The translations under genes were made by a program, and so were the position numbers. Of a stretch of DNA of 64,000 bases, positions 1 to 8,512 are shown one piece after another (positions within the stretch are counted from its first letter, which is position 1; every line of letters starts with the position of its first letter). Below the pieces are notes generated by a model that saw only the letters and a list, made by a program, of their open reading frames with translations, was not told where the DNA came from and searched no databases. The DNA lies in the NCBI RefSeq assembly GCF_003173035.1, contig NZ_QGLE01000011.1, positions 1 through 64,000 on the forward strand, read 5' to 3'. Source of the DNA: Zavarzinia aquatilis. Its GTDB lineage: Bacteria > Pseudomonadota > Alphaproteobacteria > Zavarziniales > Zavarziniaceae.

Positions 1-123
1 ACCACCGGTCTCTGCCAGAACCTTGGTGATCGCCGCCGTCAGCGACGTCTTGCCATGGTCGACGTGACCGATCGTGCCGATGTTGCAGTGCGGCTTCGTC
101 CGCTTGAAACTTTCCTTGGCCAT
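1..123 (-). CDS. tuf: Elongation factor Tu, N-terminal part (cut by window start)
   Basis: The reverse strand encodes 41 residues beginning [20 protein letters not shown] and continuing through the P-loop GHVDHGKT (G1 motif), the textbook EF-Tu N terminus. EF-Tu is the GTPase that carries aminoacyl-tRNA to the ribosome. The ATG is at 121-123 and the rest of the gene lies before base 1. It follows tRNA-Tyr and tRNA-Gly on the same strand, the usual arrangement of one of two tuf copies beside a tRNA cluster in many proteobacteria. Identity is certain; which tuf copy this is cannot be told from the fragment. Confidence 0.97.
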   Translation of the reverse strand, partial: MAKESFKRTKPHCNIGTIGHVDHGKTSLTAAITKVLAETGG

Positions 124-229
124 TTCCGCAGTCCGTCTAAAACATCGACCCAAAGTGAATGGACAGACGGCGGATGCCGCTGCCCCCGAAACTCGTTTTG
201 GCCGTTACCGGCCATTCAGCCACCAAGCC

Positions 230-303
230 TGGAGCGGGTGATGGGAATCGAACCCACACAACCAGCTTGGAAGGCTGGGGCTCTACCATTGAGCTACACC
301 CGC
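230..303 (-). tRNA. tRNA-Gly (TCC)
   Basis: The reverse strand folds as a 74-base tRNA with acceptor arms GCGGGTG and CACCCGC. The anticodon loop CTTCCAA gives anticodon TCC, the T arm contains GGTTCGATTCC, and the 3' end TCCA is encoded. It lies between tRNA-Tyr and tuf in the same direction, so the three are probably processed from one transcript. Confidence 0.96.
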
Positions 304-384
304 GTGCCTGGCTTCAAACCGATCTTCCGACCTTGCCGCCCGTCCGGTGCCACCCGCCGCCCCGGCTGGCCCCGAAGGGCCGTT

Positions 385-470
385 TGGTGGAGGGGGTTGG
401 ATTCGAACCAACGTAGACATTCGTCGGCAGATTTACAGTCTGCTGCCATTGACCGCTCGGCCACCCCTCC
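385..470 (-). tRNA. tRNA-Tyr (GTA)
   Basis: The reverse strand gives an 86-base class II tRNA with acceptor GGAGGGG pairing CCCCTCC, anticodon GTA in the loop CTGTAAA, a long variable arm as expected for tRNA-Tyr, T-loop GGTTCGAATCC and encoded ACCA. It is the first gene of the tRNA-Tyr, tRNA-Gly, tuf unit. Confidence 0.96.
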
Positions 471-515
471 ACTTGGGGCGTGACGCGCAGGAGGACCTGC
501 CCGCCAGAGCGCCGC

Positions 516-543
516 ACTATGGTGATTTGGCGGCCGGTGTCAA
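516..543 (-). promoter_or_regulatory. Probable sigma-70 promoter of the tRNA-Tyr/tRNA-Gly/tuf unit
   Basis: On the reverse strand a consensus -35 box TTGACA (bases 543-538) is followed after 16 bases by CATAGT (521-516) as a -10 box. The start point would fall about 40 bases before tRNA-Tyr. A perfect -35 upstream of a stable-RNA operon is expected; the -10 is only a partial match. Confidence 0.55.
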
Positions 544-711
544 TCGGAAACAGAAACATCGGGCCAAAGCCCGGCGAGCGGCGCGCAAAGCCTGCGGTTC
601 CTCGCTGAAACAGGGTCGTCCGCATATGGCCCCGCCCGTCCCCGATTGCAAGTGCCGGAGGGCGCCCCACCGAATCCGCTTGCGCCGATTCTGCGCCCGG
701 CGTAGAAAATA

Positions 712-725
712 ACTGACCAGTTAGT
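712..725. promoter_or_regulatory. Candidate operator of the TetR-family regulator
   Basis: The imperfect palindrome ACTGACCAGTTAGT (arms ACTGAC and GTTAGT, five of six positions symmetric) sits 17 bases before the regulator start, in a locally AT-richer stretch. Position and symmetry are typical of TetR-family autoregulation. No binding data can be inferred from sequence alone. Confidence 0.4.
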
Positions 726-741
726 TAGTAATGGCGCCACC

Positions 742-1401
742 GTGAGCGACACCCCTCCCTTCGAAGACACCCCCCGCTGGCGCCGGCGCAAGGATGCCCG
801 GCCCGCCGAAGTCCTGTCGGCCGCCCTCGGCGTCTTCATCGCCAAAGGCTTCGCCGGTGCCCGCATGGAAGACATCGCCCGTGCCGCCGGAGTGACCAAG
901 GGCACGGTCTACCTCTACTTTCCCTCGAAGCAGGCGGTGTTCGAGGCTTTGGTGCGCGAGACCGTCATGCCCCGCCTCGACCTCGCGGAAGCCCTGATCG
1001 GCGGCCATGAGGGACCGGTGGCGCCCCTGCTGCGCAAGATCATCGAGACCCTGGGGGTGCAGGTCGCGACCACCGACCTCGCCCTCGTCGCCAAACTGGT
1101 CATTGGCGAGGCCGGCAATTTCCCCGAGATCGCGCGCTTTTACCGGAGCGAGGTGATCGCCCGGGGTGAGGCGCTGTTCGGCCGCATCTACCGGCTCGGT
1201 GTCCTGGGCGGGGAGTTTCCGGACCTGCCGGTCGAGGTCGCGACCAAGCTGGCGATCGGCCCGGTGCTGATCACCGCGCTCTGGCGCACCACCTTCGCCC
1301 CCATCGACGACCGCCCCTTCGACGCGGTCGCCGTGATTCGCGCCCATGCCGCGGTGCTGACCGCGGGGCTGGGTGCCCTGGCCGGAAAGGACCTGCCATG
1401 A
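742..1401 (+). CDS. TetR/AcrR family regulator of the adjacent ABC exporter
   Basis: This 219-residue protein has an N-terminal TetR helix-turn-helix (about residues 20-65, with EDIARAAGVTKGTVYLYF as the recognition region) and a variable C-terminal ligand domain. I take the GTG at 742, because the ATG at 731 runs straight into a stop. Its stop overlaps the next start (ATGA at 1398-1401), so it is the first gene of an operon with a membrane fusion protein, ABC ATPase and permease. That is the layout of the CecR/YbhH-ybhGFSR locus of enterobacteria. It probably represses its own operon and is released by a toxic substrate (inference). Confidence 0.88.
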   Translation: MSDTPPFEDTPRWRRRKDARPAEVLSAALGVFIAKGFAGARMEDIARAAGVTKGTVYLYFPSKQAVFEALVRETVMPRLDLAEALIGGHEGPVAPLLRKIIETLGVQVATTDLALVAKLVIGEAGNFPEIARFYRSEVIARGEALFGRIYRLGVLGGEFPDLPVEVATKLAIGPVLITALWRTTFAPIDDRPFDAVAVIRAHAAVLTAGLGALAGKDLP

Positions 1402-2351
1402 GGAAACGCCTTGCCGCCGCCTTGCTCGCCACGCTCGGCCTCGCCGCCTGCGACGGGTCGGACGCCCCGGCCCATGTCCAGGGCTATGCCGAGGGGGAAT
1501 TCGTCGCCGTCGCGCCGACCGCCGGGGGCCGCCTGACCGCCCGGCCGGTGACGCGCGGCATGAATGTCGCGGCCGGCGCCCTGCTCTTCACCCTCGACGA
1601 TACCGAGGCACGGGCCAATCGCGACCGCGCCACCGCCAGCCTCGCGGAGGCGAAATCCCGCCTCGCCGATCTCGAGAAAGGTGCCCGGCCCGAAGACCTC
1701 GCGGTCATCGACGCCCGCATCGCCGAGGCCAAGGCCGCCCTCGACAATGCCGAGCTGGAGCTGACCCGCACCCGGCGCCTCGAAGTCTCGGCCAATGCCA
1801 GCCGTCAGGCGCTGGACAGGGCCAGCAGCACGGCCGAACAGGCCGCCGCCCGCCTCGCCTCCGCGAGGGCCGAGCGCGCCGCCGCCGTCCTGCCCGCCCG
1901 CGCCGACCAGCTGGACGCCGCCAGGGCCAATGTCGCCGCGGCCGAAGCCACCCTCGCCGCAGCGGACTGGCAGTTGTCGGAGCGGCGGGTGACGGCGCCT
2001 GTCGCCGGCATCGTCAGCGAGACCCTGCGCGACCCGGGCGAGAGCATCGCCGCCGGCACACCTGTCCTGACCCTGCTGCCGCCCGACGCGGTAAAGGTGC
2101 GCTTCTTCCTGCCGGAGCCGCTATTGCCGAAGGTGACGGAGGGCGGCCGCGTCACCCTTGCCTGCGACGGCTGCCCGGCCGGCCTCGCCGCCCGCATCAG
2201 CTATATCGCGCCGAAGGAGGAATTCACCCCGCCCACGGTCTATACCGTGCAGAACCGGCGCAGCTTCGTCTTCCTGGTGGAAGCACGGCCGGAGCCGGGC
2301 ACCCTGCTCCGCCCGGGTCAGCCGCTCGACGTCACGCTGGTGCTGCCATGA
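1398..2351 (+). CDS. HlyD/YbhG-family periplasmic adaptor subunit, lipoprotein
   Basis: This 317-residue protein starts with a signal peptide ending in a lipobox-like LAAC (cleavage before Cys19). The N-terminal lipoyl/barrel part follows (GYAEGEFVAVAPTAGG), then a long alpha-helical hairpin rich in Ala, Glu and Arg (about residues 70-185), then the second half of the barrel (VTAPVAGIVSE). This is the organisation of YbhG-type membrane fusion proteins that link an inner-membrane ABC transporter to an outer-membrane channel. It overlaps both neighbours by four bases. No TolC-like gene lies nearby, so a shared outer-membrane channel is assumed. Confidence 0.9.
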   Translation: MRKRLAAALLATLGLAACDGSDAPAHVQGYAEGEFVAVAPTAGGRLTARPVTRGMNVAAGALLFTLDDTEARANRDRATASLAEAKSRLADLEKGARPEDLAVIDARIAEAKAALDNAELELTRTRRLEVSANASRQALDRASSTAEQAAARLASARAERAAAVLPARADQLDAARANVAAAEATLAAADWQLSERRVTAPVAGIVSETLRDPGESIAAGTPVLTLLPPDAVKVRFFLPEPLLPKVTEGGRVTLACDGCPAGLAARISYIAPKEEFTPPTVYTVQNRRSFVFLVEARPEPGTLLRPGQPLDVTLVLP

Positions 2352-3274
2352 GCGCCTTCGCCATCGACGTCGCCGGCCTCGTCAAGAGTTTCGGTGGCCG
2401 CCGCGTGGTCGACGATGTCTCGGTGCGGGTGGCGCGGGGCGAGATCATGGGCTTCCTCGGCCCCAACGGCTCGGGCAAGACGACGACGATCCGGATGCTC
2501 TGCGGCCTTCTCAAACCCGATGCCGGCGAGGGCAGCTGCCTTGGCTTCGACGTGCTGCGCCAGAGCGAGGAAATCCGCCGTCACGTCGGCTACATGACGC
2601 AGAAGTTCAGCTTCTACGAAGACCTGACCATCGCCGAGAACCTCGACTTCGTCGCCCGCATCTTCCACCTGTCCGACCGCCGCCGCCGGGTGCAGCAGAC
2701 GCTGGACCGCCTCGGCCTCGCCAACCGGCGCCACCAGCTGGCGGGCTCGCTCTCGGGCGGCTGGAAGCAGCGCCTCGCGCTGGCCGCCTGCATCATGCAC
2801 GAGCCGAAGCTCCTCCTGCTCGACGAGCCGACGGCCGGTGTCGACCCCAAGGCGCGGCGCGATTTCTGGGACGAGATCCATCTGCTCGCCGCCGAGGGCA
2901 TGACCGTGCTCGTCTCTACCCACTACATGGACGAGGCGGAACGCTGTCACCGCATCGCCTATGTCGCCTACGGCCGCAAGTTGACGGAGGGCACGGTGCC
3001 TGAGGTCGTCGCCGGGGCCGGCCTGTCCACCTTCACCCTGCGCTCGGACGCGCCGGCCGCCCTCGCCCGCCGTCTGCACGGGCTGCCGGGGGTGGAGCTG
3101 GTCGCGCCTTTCGGCACTCTGCTTCACGTCTCGGGCCGGGACCGCCAGGCACTGTCGGCCAGCATCGAGGGCCTCGCCGGCGAAGGTCTTGCCTTCACTG
3201 CCAGCCCCGACCAGCCGACCTTGGAGGATGTCTTCATCCTGCTGATGGGCCAATCCGCGGATAATTTCGCATGA
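2348..3274 (+). CDS. ABC-2 type transporter ATP-binding protein (YbhF-like, single domain)
   Basis: This 308-residue ATPase has Walker A GPNGSGKTT, signature LSGGWKQRLALA, Walker B LLLLDEPTAGVDP and switch His in VLVSTHYMDEAE. A C-terminal extension of about 80 residues is typical of ABC-2 drug and polysaccharide exporters. It starts at ATG 2348, overlapping the adaptor stop. Enterobacterial YbhF carries two nucleotide-binding domains in one chain. This one has a single domain and would act as a dimer. It powers export by the permease encoded next. Confidence 0.93.
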   Translation: MSAFAIDVAGLVKSFGGRRVVDDVSVRVARGEIMGFLGPNGSGKTTTIRMLCGLLKPDAGEGSCLGFDVLRQSEEIRRHVGYMTQKFSFYEDLTIAENLDFVARIFHLSDRRRRVQQTLDRLGLANRRHQLAGSLSGGWKQRLALAACIMHEPKLLLLDEPTAGVDPKARRDFWDEIHLLAAEGMTVLVSTHYMDEAERCHRIAYVAYGRKLTEGTVPEVVAGAGLSTFTLRSDAPAALARRLHGLPGVELVAPFGTLLHVSGRDRQALSASIEGLAGEGLAFTASPDQPTLEDVFILLMGQSADNFA

Positions 3275-4404
3275 GCGGGCGCGGCCTCTCCCTCGCCCGG
3301 CTGGGCGCCATGGTGGTGAAGGAATTCATCCAGATGCGGCGCGACCGCGTCACCTTCGCCCTGCTGATCGGCATTCCGATCATCCAGCTGACCCTGTTCG
3401 GCTTCGCCATCAACAACGACCCCAAGGGCCTGCCGACCATCGTCCATGAGGCCGAATCCGGGCCGCACGGCCGCAGCATCCTGTCGGCCCTGCGCAATTC
3501 GGGCTATTTCGACCTCACGGGCGAAGCCACCTCCCGCGCCGAGGTCGACCGGGCGCTGGAACTCGGACGGGTGCAATTCGCCATCACCATCCCCGTCGGC
3601 TTCGAGCGCGCCCTGCTGCGCGGCGAGAGCCCGCAGATCCTGATCGAGGCGGATGCCAGCGATCCGTCGGCGACCGGCAACGCCATCGCCGCCCTGTCGC
3701 GCATCACCACGGATGCCCTCGCCCATGACGCGGGCGACCTGCCGGTGGCGACGACGGCACCGCCCTTCGGCCTGACCGTGCACCGGCGCTTCAACCCGGA
3801 TGGCATCACCCAATACAACATCGTGCCCGGCCTGATCGGCGTCATCCTGACCATGACCATGGTGATCACCACGGCGATGGCCATGACCCGCGAACGGGAA
3901 CGCGGCACGATGGAAAACCTGCTGGCCATGCCGGTCCGCCCGATCGAGGTGATGGCGGGCAAGATCGTGCCGCCTATCGGCATGGGGGCGATCCAGGTCG
4001 GCGTCGTCCTGCTGGCGGCGCGGGCGCTGTTCGGCGTGCCCATGACCGGCTCCTTCCCCGCCCTGATGCTGGCGGTGATGCTGTTCATCGCCACCAATCT
4101 GTGCATCGGCTTCACCTTCTCGACCGTCGCCCGCAACCAGTTGCAGGCGATGCAGATGTCCTTCTTCTTCTTCCTGCCCTCGATCCTGCTGTCCGGCTTC
4201 ATGTTTCCGTTCCGGGGGATGCCGGGCTGGGCGCAGGTGATCGGCGAGGCGCTGCCGCTGACCCATTTCCTCCGCGTCGTGCGCGGGGTCATGCTGCGGG
4301 GCAACGGCTTTCCCGAGGTGGCGGTCAATGCCTGGCCCATGCTGGCCGTGCTCGCCGTCGTCACCTTCGTCGCCCTCAACCGCTACAAGCAGACGCTGGA
4401 CTGA
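3271..4404 (+). CDS. ABC-2 family transporter permease (YbhS/YbhR-like)
   Basis: This 377-residue inner-membrane protein has one transmembrane helix near the N terminus (FALLIGIPIIQLTLFGFAI), a large periplasmic domain (about residues 45-180) and five further hydrophobic helices in the C-terminal half. This is the standard ABC-2 permease plan. The cytoplasmic loop ERERGTMENLLAMPVRP is the family's conserved coupling region. Its start overlaps the ATPase stop (ATGA). Only one permease is present, so it presumably homodimerises, unlike the YbhS/YbhR heterodimer. Confidence 0.92.
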   Translation: MSGRGLSLARLGAMVVKEFIQMRRDRVTFALLIGIPIIQLTLFGFAINNDPKGLPTIVHEAESGPHGRSILSALRNSGYFDLTGEATSRAEVDRALELGRVQFAITIPVGFERALLRGESPQILIEADASDPSATGNAIAALSRITTDALAHDAGDLPVATTAPPFGLTVHRRFNPDGITQYNIVPGLIGVILTMTMVITTAMAMTRERERGTMENLLAMPVRPIEVMAGKIVPPIGMGAIQVGVVLLAARALFGVPMTGSFPALMLAVMLFIATNLCIGFTFSTVARNQLQAMQMSFFFFLPSILLSGFMFPFRGMPGWAQVIGEALPLTHFLRVVRGVMLRGNGFPEVAVNAWPMLAVLAVVTFVALNRYKQTLD

Positions 4405-4440
4405 TTGCGCGCGGCGGGGCGGCGGGCTAAACACGGGGCC

Positions 4441-5346
4441 ATGGACAAGCGAAAATCCGGTGGCCGCCCGCATTCGGCCAAGCCCGGCGCCACCGGCGGC
4501 GGCAAGCCCCCCTTCGGCCCGAAACGCGGCCCCGCCAAGCCGGCGGGCAAGCCTTCCGGCCGCCCGGCGCAGAGCGCGCAGGGTGCTGCACCCGAGCGCC
4601 AGCGCCGCGCCCCGCGCGAGGCCGGCCTGTGGCTCTATGGCCATCACCCGGTGCTGGCCGCCCTCGGCAACGAGGCGCGGCGCTGCCACCGCCTGGTGAC
4701 CAGCGTCGAAAGCGCGGACGAATTGCCCCCCGCCCTCGTCCAGGCGATCGAGGCGCGCGACATCCCGGTCGAAAGCGTGACCCGCGACGTCCTCGAGCGG
4801 ATGCTGCCGCCCGGCTCGGTCCATCAGGGCCTCGCCCTCAAGGTCGAGCCGCTGGAAGAACTCTCCCTCGACGAGGCCTGCGCCCGCGACGACGGCGAGC
4901 GGGCCATCGTCGTCGTGCTCGATCAGGTGACCGACCCGCATAATGTCGGTGCCATCCTGCGCTCCGCCGCCGCCTTCGGCGCGCGGGCGGTGATCGTCAC
5001 CGACCGCCATGCCCCGGGCGCGACCGCCGTCATGGCGAAATCCGCCTCGGGCGCGCTCGACGTCATTCCCCTCGTCCGCGTGGTCAACCTCGCCCGCGCC
5101 CTCGACGAGCTGGGCGAGATGGGCTACTGGCGCATCGCCCTCGACGCCGACGCGGGCCAGAGCCTCGCCGAATGCGACACCACGGGTTCGGTCGCCATCG
5201 TCCTCGGCGCCGAGGGCGTCGGCCTCCGCCGCCTGACGCGGGAGCGCTGCGACGTCATGGCGAAACTGCCGATCCAGGGCATGGAATCGCTGAATGTCTC
5301 CAATGCGGCGGCGGTCGCGCTTTACGAACTGGTGCGCGCGGGCTGA
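4441..5346 (+). CDS. rlmB: TrmH-family 23S rRNA (guanosine-2'-O)-methyltransferase RlmB
   Basis: This 301-residue SPOUT enzyme carries the three TrmH motifs: DQVTDPHNVGAILRSAAAFG (motif 1), VLGAEGVGLRRL (motif 2) and LPIQGMESLNVSNAAAVALY (motif 3, part of the trefoil knot that binds S-adenosylmethionine). About 60 N-terminal residues are a basic, Pro/Gly-rich, probably disordered tail. The substrate-binding domain with LWLYGHHPVLAAL follows. RlmB methylates G2251 in the peptidyl-transferase loop. The family also contains tRNA enzymes, so the substrate is assigned by overall similarity. Confidence 0.9.
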   Translation: MDKRKSGGRPHSAKPGATGGGKPPFGPKRGPAKPAGKPSGRPAQSAQGAAPERQRRAPREAGLWLYGHHPVLAALGNEARRCHRLVTSVESADELPPALVQAIEARDIPVESVTRDVLERMLPPGSVHQGLALKVEPLEELSLDEACARDDGERAIVVVLDQVTDPHNVGAILRSAAAFGARAVIVTDRHAPGATAVMAKSASGALDVIPLVRVVNLARALDELGEMGYWRIALDADAGQSLAECDTTGSVAIVLGAEGVGLRRLTRERCDVMAKLPIQGMESLNVSNAAAVALYELVRAG

Positions 5347-5374
5347 CCTGCGAAGACGAACAACGGGGGAAATC

Positions 5375-6313
5375 ATGGCCTGGTCGATCGACGTCCTGCC
5401 GGATCAGACGGGGCGCACCGCCGTCGTCACCGGCGCCAACAGCGGCCTTGGCTATCACACCGCCAATGCCCTCGCCGCCAAGGGCGCGCGGGTGATCATG
5501 GCCTGCCGCGACACCGCCAAGGCGGAAATAGCGGCGGCCGCGATCCGCGCCAATTTCCCGGAGGCGCAGGTGGAGGTCCGCCCCCTCGACCTGGCCGACC
5601 TCGCCAGCGTCAGCGCCTTCGCCGAAAGCCTCGCGGCCGATCTCGGCGCGCTCGACCTGCTCGTCAACAACGCGGGTGTCATGGCCCTGCCGTTGACGAG
5701 GACTCGGGACGGTTTCGAGATGCAGGTGGGCACCAACCACCTCGGCCATTTCGCCCTGACCGGAAGGCTGCTGCCCCTCCTCGAAGCCGCGCCCGCGCCC
5801 CGCGTCGTCACCGTCGCCAGCCTCGCTCACAAGGCCGGCAGTCTCGATTTCGAGGATCTGAACTGGCACAAGCGGCGCTACGACAAATGGCGCGCCTATG
5901 GCCAGGCCAAGCTGGCCAATCTGTCCTTCGCCCTCGAACTCGACCGCCGGCTGCGCGCCGCCGGCTGCCGTACCGTCAGCATCGCCGCACACCCGGGCTT
6001 CGCCGCCACCAACCTGCTGATGGTCGGGCCGAGGATGGAAAACTCCACCCTCGGCAAGATCGCCATGGTCGCGGGCGGCGGGCTGTTCGCCCAGTCGGCC
6101 GTGCAGGGCGCGATCCCGATCCTGCACGCCGCGACCGCCCCGGACCTTGCCCCCGGCAGCTATTGGGGGCCGAACGGCGCCTTCGAGCTGTGGGGCAAGG
6201 CCGCCGCCCCGGCGAAAAGCACCGGCGCCGCCCGCAGCGAAAAGAAGGGCGCCGCGCTCTGGTCCCTGTCGGAGACGCTGACCGGCGTCGCCTACCTCTC
6301 GAGCGCGGGTTGA
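5375..6313 (+). CDS. Short-chain dehydrogenase/reductase
   Basis: This 312-residue Rossmann oxidoreductase has cofactor motif TGANSGLG, the NNAGVM structural motif and a catalytic Tyr-Lys pair in YGQAKLANL. The length and the conserved N after the Lys resemble the retinol-dehydrogenase-like or protochlorophyllide-reductase-like SDR group that bacteria annotate simply as SDR. The ATG at 5375 follows a GGGGGA ribosome binding site. The substrate cannot be told from sequence. It stands alone between rlmB and tRNA-Thr. Confidence 0.85.
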   Translation: MAWSIDVLPDQTGRTAVVTGANSGLGYHTANALAAKGARVIMACRDTAKAEIAAAAIRANFPEAQVEVRPLDLADLASVSAFAESLAADLGALDLLVNNAGVMALPLTRTRDGFEMQVGTNHLGHFALTGRLLPLLEAAPAPRVVTVASLAHKAGSLDFEDLNWHKRRYDKWRAYGQAKLANLSFALELDRRLRAAGCRTVSIAAHPGFAATNLLMVGPRMENSTLGKIAMVAGGGLFAQSAVQGAIPILHAATAPDLAPGSYWGPNGAFELWGKAAAPAKSTGAARSEKKGAALWSLSETLTGVAYLSSAG

Positions 6314-6390
6314 AGGGCCACCATTTGCTCTTTCCCTCGGGCCGGGCTCCCGCTTATAAGGTCGCCTGTCCCCCGGACACCCGGTCCAGG

Positions 6391-6466
6391 GCCGCGTTAG
6401 CTCAGCTGGTAGAGCAACCGCCTTGTAAGCGGTAGGTCGTCCGTTCAAGTCGGACACGCGGCACCA
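6391..6466 (+). tRNA. tRNA-Thr (TGT)
   Basis: A 76-base cloverleaf with acceptor GCCGCGT pairing ACGCGGC, D arm TAGCTCAGCTGGTAGAGCA, anticodon TGT in the loop CTTGTAA, T arm with GTTCAAGTC and encoded ACCA. The reverse strand of most of this gene is also read as the last codons of the methyltransferase gene ending at 6402. Confidence 0.95.
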
Positions 6467-7793
6467 TCCCCCGGACATGGCGCGCGACCGCGAGCGCCAG
6501 CAAGGGCGGCACCGCATTGCCGATCATGGCGCGCACCCGGCCGAGGGTGCCGAAAAAGACGAAATCGTCGGGAAAGCTCTGGCAGCGCGCCGCCTCGCGG
6601 ATGGTCAGGGCGCGCGTCGCCTGCGGGTGCACGTTGCTGGAGCCGGAGATCATGGCGAAAGTGGTCGCGACCGTCGCGGCCGGCGCATCCCAGCGCAGAC
6701 GCTTGTAGGTCGTGTTGTAGCCCGAGCGGGGCCGCAGGGCCGGGTCCGGATGGTCATGCGCGCTCATCCCCTCGGGCACGTCGCGCAGCATCTCGACGAC
6801 ATGGCGCGGGTGGCGCACGGCGACATGCAGGGGATCGCGCGGATCGGCCTCGCCAGCCTCGAGCGGGGCGAGGTCGCCGATGGCGGCGCGTAAAGGGCGC
6901 GGCGGTCCGCCCGGCGCTGTCGGCAGGCCGGGCGCCCCATCCCGAGCGCCGATCACGAACCAGCGTCGGCGCGACTGCGCCACGGAAAAATCCGCCGCGT
7001 CGAGACCGCCCATGGCGAGGCGATAGCCGAGGGCGGCGAAGGCCCCGGCGATCTCGTCGATCACCAGCCCGCCCGCCGGTGTCCGCATCGAGGCCATCAG
7101 GCGGACATTCTCCATGACGAAGACCGCCGGCCGCAGGATGTCGACGACGCGCAGAAATTCCCGCCACAGCAGATTGCGCGGATCGTCGACCCGGCGCTTG
7201 CCGGTCAGGCTGAAGCCCTGACAGGGCGGCCCGCCGAAGACGACATCGACCGGCCCGAGGGTGGCGAGGTCTTCCGCCGTCACCTGCCGGATGTCGGTGC
7301 CAAGGGCACGACAATCGGGGAAATTGCGCAGGTGCACGGCCCGCGCCGCCGCCTCGATCTCGACATGGCCGACGACATCGAAGCCGGCCCAGGCGAAACC
7401 CGCGGTCAGCCCGCCGCAACCTGAAAACAGGGACAGGGCGGTGGGGCCGCCTCGCGGTGCCTGCGCCAGCGCCCGGCGGTGGCCGTCCGGCGGATCGAGG
7501 TCGCGAACGAAAGCCTCGGCCGCCGCCCGCTCGATCCGACCGCGCGGCGCCGCCTCGGCCCCACCACCGTGGAGGAGGCGCCAGCGCGCCTTGGCGCGGG
7601 GCCGCGCATCATCGGCGTCGAGGCGGCGGAAGGCAGCGCGGATCAGGGCGGCGGAAGCCGGGTCGGGCCGGCGCAAATCCCGCTCCCACTGCGAGAGGGC
7701 ACGCTGGGGCAGGCCGGTCAGCCGGGCCAGCGCCGCCTGGCTGAGGGCGCGCGCCAGCCGCTCCCGCCGGATCCAGCCGGGCGCAGCCCTCAC
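6402..7793 (-). CDS. DNA (cytosine-5-)-methyltransferase with N-terminal HTH domain
   Basis: This 463-residue protein starts at GTG 7793, overlapping the pncA stop as GTGA. Residues 10-60 look like an XRE-type helix-turn-helix (LSQAALARLTGLPQRALSQW). The rest is a full m5C methyltransferase: motif I LFSGCGGLTAGF (122-133), catalytic motif IV GGPPCQGFS with Cys191, motif VI ENVRLM, motif VIII QSRRRWFVIG, and motifs IX-X REAARCQSFP and IGNAVPP. The C-terminal 20 or so residues, from MVPRVRLERT on, are the antisense of tRNA-Thr, so the gene lacks its own stop and ends within the tRNA. No restriction endonuclease is next to it, so it is probably a solitary methyltransferase; the HTH may autoregulate it. 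Confidence 0.9.
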   Translation of the reverse strand: MRAAPGWIRRERLARALSQAALARLTGLPQRALSQWERDLRRPDPASAALIRAAFRRLDADDARPRAKARWRLLHGGGAEAAPRGRIERAAAEAFVRDLDPPDGHRRALAQAPRGGPTALSLFSGCGGLTAGFAWAGFDVVGHVEIEAAARAVHLRNFPDCRALGTDIRQVTAEDLATLGPVDVVFGGPPCQGFSLTGKRRVDDPRNLLWREFLRVVDILRPAVFVMENVRLMASMRTPAGGLVIDEIAGAFAALGYRLAMGGLDAADFSVAQSRRRWFVIGARDGAPGLPTAPGGPPRPLRAAIGDLAPLEAGEADPRDPLHVAVRHPRHVVEMLRDVPEGMSAHDHPDPALRPRSGYNTTYKRLRWDAPAATVATTFAMISGSSNVHPQATRALTIREAARCQSFPDDFVFFGTLGRVRAMIGNAVPPLLALAVARHVRGMVPRVRLERTTYRLQGGCSTS

Positions 7794-8443
7794 CCCCGCC
7801 CCCGGCTCAGATCCCCGGCGCCGACACAGGGAATGCCGCGCGCGGCGAAGGCCCGGCGCGCGGCATCCAGCGAGCCGCCAAGGTCGATGGCGCGGCAGGC
7901 GTCCTCGACCACCACGACCTCGAAACCGGCGGCATGGGCATCCTCCGCCGTGTAGCGGACGCAATAATCGAGGGCGAGACCGGCGACGAAGACCCGCGTC
8001 ACCGCCCGCTCCCGCAGGTAACCGGCAAGGCCGGTCGGGGTCGCGCGGTCGTTCTCGAAGAAGGCGGAATAGGAATCAATCGCCGGGTCCCAGCCCTTGC
8101 GCAGCAAAAGCTGGCTGTTCGGAATGTCGAGGGCGGGGTGCAGCGCGGCCCCGGCGGTGTTCTGGACGCAGTGATCGGGCCACAGGGTCTGCGGCCCGTA
8201 AGCCATGGCCACGGTCTCGAACGGCTGGCGCCCGGCATGGGCGCTGGCGAAGGAACTGTGGCCGGCCGGGTGCCAGTCCTGGGTCAGCACCGCGCGCTCG
8301 AAGTGGCGGGCGAGGCTGTTCACCACCGGCACCACCGCATCGCCATCGGGCACCGCGAGCCGCCCGCCCGGGCAGAAATCATTCTGCACGTCGACCACCA
8401 GCAGCAGATCGCCCGCGCCCACCTGTCCCGGCTTCGACACCAT
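7790..8443 (-). CDS. pncA: Nicotinamidase / pyrazinamidase
   Basis: This 217-residue isochorismatase-fold amidase has catalytic Asp18 (LVVDVQNDF), Lys116 (LLLRKGWD) and Cys161 (GLALDYCV), and metal ligands in TQDWHPAGHSSF and WPDHC. It deaminates nicotinamide to nicotinic acid in NAD salvage. NAD synthetase lies about 1 kb away on the same strand but separated by other DNA. A longer frame exists upstream, but those codons are translated repeat sequence (MPAFAGMT), so I place the start at ATG 8443. Confidence 0.94.
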   Translation of the reverse strand: MVSKPGQVGAGDLLLVVDVQNDFCPGGRLAVPDGDAVVPVVNSLARHFERAVLTQDWHPAGHSSFASAHAGRQPFETVAMAYGPQTLWPDHCVQNTAGAALHPALDIPNSQLLLRKGWDPAIDSYSAFFENDRATPTGLAGYLRERAVTRVFVAGLALDYCVRYTAEDAHAAGFEVVVVEDACRAIDLGGSLDAARRAFAARGIPCVGAGDLSRGRG

Positions 8444-8512
8444 CGCGCACTCCCGCCGCGTCACCGCGCCGATCCTAGTGTCGATTTTCGCCGGACGAAA
8501 GCACTCGCCCTT

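Noticed and set aside
3124-5376. A 750-codon open frame on the reverse strand across the ABC permease and rlmB genes
   Set aside because: It is antisense to two genes with full conserved motifs; its His/Asp/Gly-rich composition is typical of antisense frames in GC-rich DNA.
7794-7964. A longer N terminus for the methyltransferase
   Set aside because: The extra codons lie wholly inside pncA in another frame and are Arg/Gly-rich. The GTG at 7793 overlapping the pncA stop gives a clean HTH start.
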